Shown here in pieces: positions 9,051 to 17,248 of a stretch of DNA of 64,000 nucleotides. The position numbers and the translations under genes were made by a program. The DNA lies in NCBI RefSeq assembly GCF_002090075.1, contig NZ_BBRI01000002.1:248001-312000 (forward strand), given 5' to 3'. Every line of letters starts with the position of its first letter. The first letter of the stretch is position 1. The notes under the pieces are model-generated. The model saw only the letters and a list, made by a program, of their open reading frames with translations, was not told the DNA's origin and made no database searches. Source of the DNA: Demequina sp. NBRC 110052 (GTDB lineage: Bacteria > Actinomycetota > Actinomycetes > Actinomycetales > Demequinaceae).

Positions 9051-10938
9051 CCGACGGCTCCAGGTATGTGACCGATGCGCGCATGCCTGAGAGCTGAGTG
9101 GTCGCCGTGACGGTGTATACCAGGGTGGGGTCCGCGACCGACGCGATGGTGTACGAGGCCGTGATCGTCACCGAGCCGCTGTCCACCGTCGCGATGCACG
9201 CCTCATCGATGCAGTCGGGGTCGGTGCCGTCCTCGGCATCGACCGCGCCAGTCACGGTCACACCCGCCGAGGCCGTGACTTCGTAGCCGCCGAAGGTCGC
9301 AGTGACAGGAGCCGTGATCTCGGTGCGCGAGGTCGAGGAGCTCAGATCGAACGCCTCGTAGCCGCTGTACGGACCCGTTCCGGTCCACCAGTACACGGTG
9401 CCGCACCGCGTCGAGATCGGGTCGGTGTCCTCGAAACCGAAGCCTCGCTGCACCAGGACCGATTCGGTGTAGCGCGAGCACGAGCCTGCATCGCCCTCGA
9501 CCCGCACAAGGCCGCTCGAGGCATCGCCGCCCCAGTCGGCGCCGATCACGGCGCCGATAGACACGTCGGCCGACGACCGCTCGGCGCCCGCCGACACGCA
9601 GCCGGGCTCGGAGTTGGTCACGCAACCCACGCTGGGGTCGGATGCCGCGGCGGTCGGGAAGCGCGCGACCCACGCGTCATCCGAGTTGCTGCTCGACTCA
9701 GCGAGTCGCCGGGCCAGCCGGATCTGCGTGCCATCGACGTCCATGATCATGTACGCAGAACCGGACGCGATCGTCGCATTGTTGCCCAGTGATGCGTGAG
9801 CGCAGCCCGAGTCCGCAGGGATGCCCGTCACACAGCCGTTGGTCATACTCGCGTCGATGCTTCCCGGTCGCGCGTAGTCGGAGCGCGCCCAGAAATCGAT
9901 GCCCGTGCCTCCGGTCGTCACGTAGCGGATACTCTCGTCTCCGCCCGTGAGGCTGACCGAGACGTCGCTCGGATTCGTCGTCAGCGCAGACGCCACGTCG
10001 TTGTCCGCTGCGAGCTCGAACCCTGACCCGCCGTTGAGCCAGCCGCTGCTGGAAACCTGCGTGTTGGGATTGTTGTCGTCCACGCTCGTCGCGCCGTACT
10101 GCAGGTAGCCGACCGCGTTGGTCACCTGCTGGCTCTGCAGGATGGCCGAGGTGCTCGCGCTGCGCACGTAGAACGAGTAGAAGATGTCACCGGTGGGGTA
10201 CAGCAGGTTGACGGCCGTGGGCGGACCGGTCGGCGGAGTCATCGAGGCGTCGACATACGTGGAGAACGTGCCAGAAGCGGACTCAGCCGAGAAGTACGCC
10301 TGGCAGCCCGTGAGGAACGGCTGGACCGCCTGCTGCGCGCTGTTGCACGCGTCACCACGGAAAGCCTCCGACCAGATCACGGTCTGACTGGGACGGCCGC
10401 CGGGCCCGGACCAGTTCACCACCGCGGCGAGAGTGACGATCGAGTTGTCCGCCACCGTGGGCTCCAGCACGTACGAGCGAATCGTGAAGTCCGTGCCAGC
10501 GAGCGAGGGATCCTGCCTCACCTGCATGTTCGAGCCCGCCGCATAGCCCGTACCTGCGGGATCCATGAGGATGGGCGTCCACTCGGGGGTCGAGTCCTGC
10601 ACGGACGTGCGGACGGTGCGCGAGACCCCGCCCACCTCGAGCTTCCCCGTGGACGTGTTGATGTTCGGGTCGACGTTCCCGTCGTTGAAGTTGTTGTCGA
10701 GACCGCTCGCGAGCACTGCCCACGGAATGGCGCGCATCTGCTCCATCGCCTCGTTCGCAAAGGCGGTGGCCTGCTCGCGCTTGCGCGCCTCCGCGACGGT
10801 CACCATCGACGAGATCTGGATGCCGATGAGCAGCGTGAGGATCAGCCCCAGGATGAACATTGCGACGATGAGCTCAACGAGCGAGAACCCTTGCTCTCGT
10901 TCGCTCAGCACACGCCACCGCGCGTTCATCAGCTGCAC
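9043..10938 (-). CDS. very large PilV-like minor prepilin with ten cysteines
   Basis: Starts with a prepilin signal EQGFSLVELIVAMFILG (cleavage after Gly, Glu at mature position 5) and then runs to 631 residues, about four times the usual 130-180 of a minor pilin. The extra domain is Ser/Thr/Asp/Gly-rich, predicted mainly beta, and has ten Cys that fall in five close-set pairs (for example NGCVTGIPADSGC, VGCVTNSEPGC, DPDCIDEAC). This is the pattern of an exported, disulfide-stabilised protein. GTG start at 10938 with AGAGGGG 6 bases upstream; an ATG at 10929 is an alternative. I infer a pilus-tip adhesin-like subunit carried on a pilin stalk. No named domain was recognised. Confidence 0.75.
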   Translation of the reverse strand: MQLMNARWRVLSEREQGFSLVELIVAMFILGLILTLLIGIQISSMVTVAEARKREQATAFANEAMEQMRAIPWAVLASGLDNNFNDGNVDPNINTSTGKLEVGGVSRTVRTSVQDSTPEWTPILMDPAGTGYAAGSNMQVRQDPSLAGTDFTIRSYVLEPTVADNSIVTLAAVVNWSGPGGRPSQTVIWSEAFRGDACNSAQQAVQPFLTGCQAYFSAESASGTFSTYVDASMTPPTGPPTAVNLLYPTGDIFYSFYVRSASTSAILQSQQVTNAVGYLQYGATSVDDNNPNTQVSSSGWLNGGSGFELAADNDVASALTTNPSDVSVSLTGGDESIRYVTTGGTGIDFWARSDYARPGSIDASMTNGCVTGIPADSGCAHASLGNNATIASGSAYMIMDVDGTQIRLARRLAESSSNSDDAWVARFPTAAASDPSVGCVTNSEPGCVSAGAERSSADVSIGAVIGADWGGDASSGLVRVEGDAGSCSRYTESVLVQRGFGFEDTDPISTRCGTVYWWTGTGPYSGYEAFDLSSSTSRTEITAPVTATFGGYEVTASAGVTVTGAVDAEDGTDPDCIDEACIATVDSGSVTITASYTIASVADPTLVYTVTATTQLSGMRASVTYLEPSDA

Positions 10939-11000
10939 GACTGCCCCTCTCAGCTACGTGGTCCTCGATACTACCGGTGCCGCCGGACCCGAGCGGCGGT

Positions 11001-11037
11001 GCCGTGGGGCGACGCATTGTGCGCGCCACCCCACGGC
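11001..11037 (-). terminator. hairpin downstream of pilA
   Basis: 9-base arms GCCGTGGGG / CCCCACGGC begin 34 bases past the pilA stop and precede the minor-pilin genes. No T-run follows. It could be a partial terminator that keeps minor-pilin transcripts below those of the major pilin, or a 3'-end stabiliser. Confidence 0.4.
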
Positions 11038-11070
11038 TCCTTACCCGATGTCGTCGAAACGACGTCAGCC

Positions 11071-11511
11071 TTACGGGCAGGTGCCCTCTTCGAGGCCGCC
11101 CTGAGCGGAGTACTTGAAGCCGAGGTCGTTGGCGACGTCGCCCTCGTCGTTGCGCACGGAGACGCACCAGTCAGTCGACGATGCAGCCGTACCGGAAACG
11201 GTGGCGAGGTACACGTTGTTCGACTGGTTGCCGATGAGGTTGTCGGTCGCGACCGTGTTCATGTAGTACTTCTCGTTCGACACGGTGATCGCAGGCATCA
11301 CGGTGCCGTCGACCCAGAAGGTGGCGATCTCCTTGCCGAGGGTGGAGACGTCGGCCTTCGCCGCCGAGTCCTCGGCCTTCTTGCGCTGGTTGAGGAAGAT
11401 CGGGATGGCCACCGCGGCGAGGATGCCGATGATGATCATGACGACCAGCAGCTCGATGAGCGTGAAGCCCTGGTCCTTGTTCTCGATGCTCTTGCGGATG
11501 CGCGCGATCAT
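11071..11511 (-). CDS. pilA: major type IV pilin (prepilin)
   Basis: Structural subunit of the pilus. The 146-residue prepilin has a short charged leader ending KDQG, then FTLIELLVVMIIIGILAAVA, the textbook N-methyl-Phe start with Glu5 and a long hydrophobic helix, followed by IPIFLNQRKKAEDSAAK. The C-terminal half has two Cys (WCVSVRN and EGTCP), which probably form the usual C-terminal disulfide loop. ATG start with GGGGGAG upstream. It stands apart from pilC by 128 bases that hold a leader hairpin, so it probably has its own strong promoter. Length and motifs make it the main pilin of this cluster. Confidence 0.95.
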   Translation of the reverse strand: MIARIRKSIENKDQGFTLIELLVVMIIIGILAAVAIPIFLNQRKKAEDSAAKADVSTLGKEIATFWVDGTVMPAITVSNEKYYMNTVATDNLIGNQSNNVYLATVSGTAASSTDWCVSVRNDEGDVANDLGFKYSAQGGLEEGTCP

Positions 11512-11553
11512 GCGTGCTCCCCCATTTCTGTGTGCATTGTTTTCATTGTGAAC

Positions 11554-11571
11554 TCCGCGGCGAACCGCGGA
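11554..11571 (-). promoter_or_regulatory. UUCG-loop hairpin in the pilA mRNA leader
   Basis: On the minus strand a 7-base stem TCCGCGG / CCGCGGA encloses the very stable tetraloop TTCG, 42 bases before the pilA start codon. There is no U-run after it, so a role in stabilising the leader is more likely than termination. Confidence 0.45.
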
Positions 11572-11602
11572 TTTAACGTCCGCCCCCGTGTGCCATGTTA
11601 AA
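11572..11602. repeat. AT-rich inverted repeat upstream of pilA
   Basis: TTTAACGT at 11572-11579 faces ATGTTAAA at 11595-11602 (7 of 8 positions paired), 15 bases apart, in an otherwise GC-rich interval between pilC and pilA. It could be an operator or part of the pilA promoter; I cannot fix -35 and -10 boxes here. Confidence 0.3.
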
Positions 11603-11639
11603 CCCTCAGCAATGAGGTCGGACGAGCTCTTTGTAACTA

Positions 11640-12869
11640 CTAGGCAATCAGGTCGAACACTCCAAAGATCGGCAGATAGAGCGCGATCACCATGAATCCG
11701 ACAATTCCTCCCAGCACCGCAATCATGAGCGGCTCGATAAGCGAGGTCAACGCCTCTGTGGTCGATTCCACTTCCTGATCGTAGAAATCTGCGACCTTCG
11801 CCAGCATCTCGTCGAGCGCGCCCGTGTCCTCACCGACGGCGATCATCTGCACGACCATCGCGGGGAAGACCGGATGCTGCTGCAGCGGCGCGGCCAGGGA
11901 GTTTCCGGTGCGCACGGACTCCTTGACTGCTTTGGCCGCATTCTCGATGACGATGTTGCCCGAGGCCTCGCCGACGATGTCGAGCGCCTGGAGGATCGGC
12001 ACGCCCGCCTTGATCATCGCGCCGAAGTTGCGCGTGAACCGCGCGACGGCGATCTTGCGGACCAGCCCTCCGAACACCGGCATCTTGAGGTAGAGCGGCT
12101 CGACCTTCTCGCGGAAGCCTCGCTTGTGCTTGTTCTTGTTGAAGAGCACGACGGCGACCACGATGCCGATCACGATGGGGACCGCGCCGATCTTCAAGAA
12201 CGCGGACATGTTCACGAGGACCTGCGTCAGCGCCGGCAGCTCGCCACCGAGATCCGTGTACATCGACGCGAACACGGGCACGATGAACAGCAGCATGCCG
12301 ATCACGGCGAGTACGGCGATCGCGAACACGACCACGGGGTACGTCATCGCGGACTTGATCTTGCCCTGGAGCTTGACGGAGGCCTCGAAGTTCTCGGCGA
12401 CCGACACGAGCACGTCGTCGAGGAATCCGCCGACCTCGCCTGCTCGCACCATGTTGATCATCAGCGGCGGGAAGACTCCCTGGTGCTTGCTCAGCGACTG
12501 GGACAGCGAGTTTCCGGTCTCGACGTCGGACCGAACCTCCTGGATCACCTTCGCGAGGGCCTTGTTCTCGGTCTGCTCCGAGAGGATGTTGAGCGCGCGG
12601 ATGAGGGATAGTCCCGACTGGATCATCGTGGCCATCTGACGCGCCATGACGGCGATGTCCTTGAGGCTGATCTTGTCGGTGAGGCCAGGGATATGGATCT
12701 CGGTGTTGAGACCACCGGTGCTGACGGCCGTGATGGAAACCGGCGACATGCCCATGGCCTTGAGCCGCGAGGACACCGCTGCTTCGTTGGCGGCCTCGAT
12801 CTTGCCCGTCTGGATGCGCCCGCCCGAGTCCCTGACGGAGTACTCGAACGTCTTGGTCTGCGCTGCCAT
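11640..12869 (-). CDS. pilC: type IV pilus inner-membrane platform protein PilC
   Basis: Polytopic membrane protein of the GspF/PilC family on which the PilB and PilT motors act. The 409-residue sequence begins with the short N-terminal tail typical of the family (KTFEYSVRDSGGRIQTGKIEA) and has two repeated GspF domains, at roughly 70-190 and 275-395, each ending in membrane segments (VVFAIAVLAVIGMLLFIVPV and MIAVLGGIVGFMVIALYLPI). The family signature MVRAGEVGGFLDDVL and its second copy MIAVGEDTGALDEML are both present. ATG start with GGGAGGGA upstream; 17 bases after pilT. Confidence 0.97.
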   Translation of the reverse strand: MAAQTKTFEYSVRDSGGRIQTGKIEAANEAAVSSRLKAMGMSPVSITAVSTGGLNTEIHIPGLTDKISLKDIAVMARQMATMIQSGLSLIRALNILSEQTENKALAKVIQEVRSDVETGNSLSQSLSKHQGVFPPLMINMVRAGEVGGFLDDVLVSVAENFEASVKLQGKIKSAMTYPVVVFAIAVLAVIGMLLFIVPVFASMYTDLGGELPALTQVLVNMSAFLKIGAVPIVIGIVVAVVLFNKNKHKRGFREKVEPLYLKMPVFGGLVRKIAVARFTRNFGAMIKAGVPILQALDIVGEASGNIVIENAAKAVKESVRTGNSLAAPLQQHPVFPAMVVQMIAVGEDTGALDEMLAKVADFYDQEVESTTEALTSLIEPLMIAVLGGIVGFMVIALYLPIFGVFDLIA

Positions 12870-12886
12870 CTGTCAGTCCCTCCCGC

Positions 12887-14482
12887 TCACATCGCGTGGC
12901 TGGAGGTCATGGCGCCCTGCGCGGAGCCGCCCGAGCGGCCGCTGAGGCGGTTGAACTCCTCGGTGTGGTGACACTTCTCGAGCCCGGTCTCGTACGAGAT
13001 CTTGCCCGCCTTGACCAGATCCGCAAGATGCTGGTCCATGGTGTGCATGCCCTGCTTCTGGCCGGCCTGCATCGACGAGTAGATCTGGTGGGTCTTGCCC
13101 TCGCGGATGAGGTTGCGAATCGCCGAGGTGGCGACCATGACTTCGGTCGCGACTGCTCGGCCGGGCCCGTCGGCGCGGCGGCAGAGCGTCTGACACACGA
13201 CGCCCTGGAGCGCGGTGGCGAGCTGGGTGCGGACCTGGCCCTGCTGGTGCGCGGGGAAGACGTCGATGATGCGGTCGATGGTCTGCGCGGCGTCCTGCGT
13301 GTGCAGGGTGCCGAACACGAGGTGGCCGGTTTCGGCTGCGGTCAGCGCCACCGAGATGGTCTCGAGGTCGCGGAGCTCGCCGACGAGGATGATGTCGGGG
13401 TCCTGACGCAGCACGTGCTTGAGCGCGGCACCGAACGAGTGCGTGTCCGCGCCGACCTCGCGCTGGTTGACGAGCGACTTCTTGTGGCGGTGCAGGAACT
13501 CGATCGGGTCCTCGACCGTCATGATGTGGTCCGAGCGGGACCTGTTCGCGAGGTCGATCACCGAGGCGAGGGTCGTCGACTTGCCCGATCCCGTCGGTCC
13601 GGTCACGAGCACAAGTCCGCGCGGCAGTCCAGCGAAGTTGCCGACCACCGGCGGGATGCCCAGCGACTCGAGCGGTTTGATCTCGTAGGGGATCACTCGG
13701 AAGGCCGCACCCACCGAGTCGCGCTGCATGTAGACGTTGACGCGGAATCGCGCCTCGCCCACCAGTGCGTACGCGAAGTCGAGCTCGAGATTGGCCTCGA
13801 AGTCTTCGCGCTGCTTCTGGGACAGGATCGAGTAGATGACACGCTGCAGCTCCTCGCCGTCGAGCGTCTTGAAGCCCTCGAGGGGGCTGAGCGATCCATC
13901 CACGCGCGCCATGGGCGGTGCGCCCACGGTCACGTGGAGGTCGGAGCCGCCGAGCTTGAGCATGCGGCGGAGCGCTCCGTTGAGGTCGAAGTCGTCCTCG
14001 CGCGCCTCGTTGTTCATGCCGACGCGTCCGCCGCTGGCAGCGGTCGGGCGCGGGGCTGCGGCGGGCGCGCCAACCCCGGCCTGCGCCGCCCGGGCGGCAG
14101 AGCGCGACACCTCGGCGCCGCTCGGGACGGGAGCCTGTGGCGCCGGCTGCTGGGGTGGGACAGGCGCGCCGCCAGGGGCGGGCGTCGGAATGGACTGCGT
14201 CGCGGGCGTCGGCTGGCCGTACGACGGAGCTGAAGGCGCAGGCGCCTGCGGCGGTATCGCGGGGCCGCCGGGGGCGAAGGTGCCTTGTCCGGGCGTCGGG
14301 GGCTGCGCCGCGCCCTGAGGCGCGTAGCCAGGGGCAGGTGCCTGCTGACCGTACGAGGGCTGGCCCTGCGCGGGGTATGCCTGGGGCGGGATCGGAGCCT
14401 GAGGCGTGCCTGTCTGGGGCACGAACGCGCCCTGCGCGGGAGCGCCCGTGGGCGGCCCATCGGGCTGGAACTGTCCGTTCAC
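12887..14482 (-). CDS. pilT: type IV pilus twitching/retraction ATPase PilT with long Pro/Gln/Ala-rich N-terminus
   Basis: Hexameric ATPase that depolymerises the pilus. Residues 156-531 form a standard PilT: Walker A GPTGSGKS at 295-302, Asp box TVEDPIE, Walker B DPDIILVGELRD at about 361-372, His box GHLVFGTLHT and the retraction motif AIRNLIREGK. Residues 1-155 are an unusual low-complexity extension built of Pro, Gln, Ala and Gly (for example APAPGYAPQGAAQPP). The GTG start at 14482 has AGGAGGGG 9 bases upstream; the internal ATG at 14017 that would give a normal-length PilT has no ribosome site, so the long form is favoured. Lies between pilB and pilC. Confidence 0.95.
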   Translation of the reverse strand: MNGQFQPDGPPTGAPAQGAFVPQTGTPQAPIPPQAYPAQGQPSYGQQAPAPGYAPQGAAQPPTPGQGTFAPGGPAIPPQAPAPSAPSYGQPTPATQSIPTPAPGGAPVPPQQPAPQAPVPSGAEVSRSAARAAQAGVGAPAAAPRPTAASGGRVGMNNEAREDDFDLNGALRRMLKLGGSDLHVTVGAPPMARVDGSLSPLEGFKTLDGEELQRVIYSILSQKQREDFEANLELDFAYALVGEARFRVNVYMQRDSVGAAFRVIPYEIKPLESLGIPPVVGNFAGLPRGLVLVTGPTGSGKSTTLASVIDLANRSRSDHIMTVEDPIEFLHRHKKSLVNQREVGADTHSFGAALKHVLRQDPDIILVGELRDLETISVALTAAETGHLVFGTLHTQDAAQTIDRIIDVFPAHQQGQVRTQLATALQGVVCQTLCRRADGPGRAVATEVMVATSAIRNLIREGKTHQIYSSMQAGQKQGMHTMDQHLADLVKAGKISYETGLEKCHHTEEFNRLSGRSGGSAQGAMTSSHAM

Positions 14483-14594
14483 GTGGGGATCCCCTCCTCC
14501 GGTTCCTGCGAACCGTGGCTCAGACTACGTGGCGATTCTCTCAGTGAGTATCGGCGAAACGCCCCGATTTCTTCACTCGTGCGGCCTGCGTGGC

Positions 14595-16250
14595 CTATTT
14601 CACAACCCTCAGCAACTCTTCGACAGTGGTCAGCCCCTCCATCGCCTTGGCCCAGCCGTCCTCGATGAGGGACTCCATGCCAGCGGCCTTCGCCGCACGC
14701 TGGATTTCCGCCGCAGAGGCACGGGCCACGGCGAGCCGCTCGATCTCCTCGTTCACGGGCATGATCTCGTGCAATGCAAGACGCCCGCGGTAGCCGGTGT
14801 TCGAGCACGAGTTGCATCCGACCGCCTTGACGAGCGTGGGAGGTGCGGCACCTTCCCAGCCGAAGCGCGCGACCTCGATCGCGGACGGCTCGTACTCCTC
14901 GCAGCACTTCTGGCACACGCGCCTCGCGAGTCGCTGGGCCACGACACAGTCAAGGCCCGAGCCGACGAGGAACGGCTCGATGTCCATCTCGATCAGTCGC
15001 GTGATGGCTGACGGCGCGTCGTTGGTGTGCAGCGTGGAGAGCACGAGGTGACCGGTCAGTGCGGCCTCGATCGCGATCTGCGCGGTCTCGTGGTCTCGGA
15101 TCTCACCGAGCAGCACCACATCGGGGTCGGCGCGGAGGATCGAGCGCAGCGCTCCCGCGAATGTGAGGCCCGCCTTCACGTTCACCTGCACCTGATTGAT
15201 GCCAGGGATGCGGTACTCGACCGGGTCCTCGACGGTGATCACATTGATCTCGGGCCGCGAGATCTGGTTGAGCGTCGCGTACAGCGTGGTCGACTTTCCC
15301 GAGCCGGTCGGGCCGGTGACGAGGATCATCCCGTACGGCTTCCTGAACGACGCGGAGAAGATCTCGTAGTTGTTCTCGCGAATGCCAAGGTCGGCGAGCT
15401 CCATCGCCGCCGTCGAGTTGTCGAGCACACGCATGACGATCTTCTCGCCCCACACCGTGGGGAGCGCGGCCACACGCAGGTCGATCTTCTTGCCCTGGTG
15501 ATTGACTGACAGGCGACCGTCCTGAGGCTTGCGCCTCTCGGCGATATCCATGTCCGCCATGATCTTGAGGCGCGACAGGACTCCGTTCTGGATGTTCTTG
15601 CCCGCGCGCTGCATCTCGTGGAGCACGCCGTCGATCCGGTAGCGGATGCGAAGGTCCTTCTCCCCCGGCTCGATGTGGATGTCGGAGGCACGGTCCTGGA
15701 TGGCCTGCGTGATGAGGAGGTTGACGAACCGCACGATCGGCGCGTCGTCCTCGATCTCTGCCGTCATGTCCGAGAGGTCTTCGACGGCCTCGCCCTCGAG
15801 CGAGCCCTGGAGGTCCTCGATCTCGTGGTCTGCACGGCAGTAGCGGTCGATCGCTTGGAGCACGTCGTCGTGCGCGGCGACGACCGGCACCACCTTGAGG
15901 TTGGTGAGCGTCCGGAAGTCGTCGACGGCGACCACGTTGCCGGGGTTCGACATCGCGAGCTTGAGCGTGCCGTCCTCGAGCGCGATGGGAAGTGCCGTGT
16001 GTCGGCGGCACACCTGGGCAGAGACGAGCGACACCGCCGTGCGGTCGACGTTGTAATCGGCGAGCTCAACGAACTCCATGCCCACCTGGCTGGCGAGCGC
16101 CTTCACCAGCTGTGCCTCGCTGATCATGCCGAGCTCGACGAGCGTGCGGCCGAGCGACTGCCCGCGCTGCTGCTGCGCGTCGATCGCGTCCATCAGCTGG
16201 TCCTCGGTGAGGACGCCCTCCTCCAGGAGGATGGAACCGAGCTGCTTCAC
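14595..16250 (-). CDS. pilB: type IV pilus assembly (extension) ATPase PilB
   Basis: Motor ATPase that drives pilin polymerisation. From the GTG at 16250 the protein is 551 residues. An N-terminal MshEN/GspE-N domain (KQLGSILLEEGVLTEDQLMD onward) is followed by the ATPase core with Walker A GPTGSGKST at about 313-321, Asp box VEDPVEY, Walker B DPDVVLLGEIRD and His box GHLVLSTLHT. A zinc site CxxC...CxxC (about C446/C449 and C479/C482) is present as in GspE/PilB. I preferred the GTG because GAGAGGGG lies 6 bases upstream and the family starts there; the frame stays open 24 codons further. First gene of the pilus cluster; a weak TACCGT box at 16294-16299 may be its -10. Confidence 0.97.
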   Translation of the reverse strand: MKQLGSILLEEGVLTEDQLMDAIDAQQQRGQSLGRTLVELGMISEAQLVKALASQVGMEFVELADYNVDRTAVSLVSAQVCRRHTALPIALEDGTLKLAMSNPGNVVAVDDFRTLTNLKVVPVVAAHDDVLQAIDRYCRADHEIEDLQGSLEGEAVEDLSDMTAEIEDDAPIVRFVNLLITQAIQDRASDIHIEPGEKDLRIRYRIDGVLHEMQRAGKNIQNGVLSRLKIMADMDIAERRKPQDGRLSVNHQGKKIDLRVAALPTVWGEKIVMRVLDNSTAAMELADLGIRENNYEIFSASFRKPYGMILVTGPTGSGKSTTLYATLNQISRPEINVITVEDPVEYRIPGINQVQVNVKAGLTFAGALRSILRADPDVVLLGEIRDHETAQIAIEAALTGHLVLSTLHTNDAPSAITRLIEMDIEPFLVGSGLDCVVAQRLARRVCQKCCEEYEPSAIEVARFGWEGAAPPTLVKAVGCNSCSNTGYRGRLALHEIMPVNEEIERLAVARASAAEIQRAAKAAGMESLIEDGWAKAMEGLTTVEELLRVVK

Positions 16251-16413
16251 CTGTGCCCCTCTCACTGCGCCGGGCCTTGCTCCCGACCTGCACACGGTAC
16301 ATCGGCACGCCGACCGCTTCACCCAAGAGTCGGAAAGTCCACATCCGCCCGAAAAGTCACGTACACGTCCGACGCTGGGGGCAGATCCCCGGAGGGTTGC
16401 GGTTCCTGCAGCG

Positions 16414-17244
16414 TCAGCGGGTCAGGGCCTGCGACAGCGCCGCGTCCATCGCGTCGAGCGGCGCCTCGCGACCGGTCATGAGGCGCACCTGCTCCCCCGC
16501 CTGGTGCAGGAGCATGCGGGTGCCATTCACGGCCGTCCCGCCGCTCGCGGTCCACGACGCGGCGAAGGGGCTCTCGAGCGGCTCGTACACGACATCAAGA
16601 AGCACGCCACGCGCCGTCGTGAGTGCCGGCACCAGCGCTGCCGCCGCGTCGGCCGGGATGGTGGAGACGACGGCGTCCGCATGGACGAGGTCCCGCGCGA
16701 CATCGTCGAACGCGACGAACCGGGGCGCGACACCCATGCGCGTGGCCGCGCGCACGAGCGCACCTGCGCGGGCTCTGCTGCGCACTGCCACGACGGGTGC
16801 GGTGCACCCGAGCTGGCCGAGCGCCGCCATCGCCGACGTCGCCGTGGCGCCTCCGCCGAGGATCACGGCGGACTCGACTCGCGCGACGCCCTGCTCGCGC
16901 AGCGCGGCGACCACGCCATGGACGTCGGTGTTCGCGCCGACGAGCTGTCGCATGGGCCCCACGTGCTGGATCAGCACCGTGTTGACCGCGCCGACGAGTT
17001 TGGCCATGGGCTCGACGAAGTCCATCAGCGGCACCGCGGCCACCTTGAGGGGCATCGTCAGCGACAGGCCCGCCCATTCGAGACCTAGGCCGTCGATGAA
17101 TCCGCTCAGCTGGGACTCCTCGACGTCGTACGCCTCGTACTCCCAGTCCAGTTCCAGTCCCGCGTAGGCGGCACGGTGAAGCGTCGGCGACAGCGAGTGG
17201 GCGATGGGATGCCCGAGCACGCCCGCCCGGCGGGCGACGCTCAC
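16414..17244 (-). CDS. aroE: shikimate dehydrogenase
   Basis: NADP-dependent reduction of 3-dehydroshikimate to shikimate. The 276-residue protein has the shikimate-binding SxS region (GHPIAHSLSPTLHRAAY, about 11-27), the catalytic Lys in LTMPLKVAAVPL and the Asp of NTDVHGV, then a nucleotide fold with GGGATATSAM. It follows mltG by 4 bases, GTG start, in the run alaS-ruvX-mltG-aroE. The other shikimate genes of the window are on the far side of the pilus cluster. The 163 bases after it hold no gene. Confidence 0.96.
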   Translation of the reverse strand: MSVARRAGVLGHPIAHSLSPTLHRAAYAGLELDWEYEAYDVEESQLSGFIDGLGLEWAGLSLTMPLKVAAVPLMDFVEPMAKLVGAVNTVLIQHVGPMRQLVGANTDVHGVVAALREQGVARVESAVILGGGATATSAMAALGQLGCTAPVVAVRSRARAGALVRAATRMGVAPRFVAFDDVARDLVHADAVVSTIPADAAAALVPALTTARGVLLDVVYEPLESPFAASWTASGGTAVNGTRMLLHQAGEQVRLMTGREAPLDAMDAALSQALTR

Positions 17245-17248
17245 GCGA

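Noticed and set aside
12896..14233. 445-codon open frame on the plus strand
   Set aside because: Antisense of pilT; no motifs and no ribosome site.
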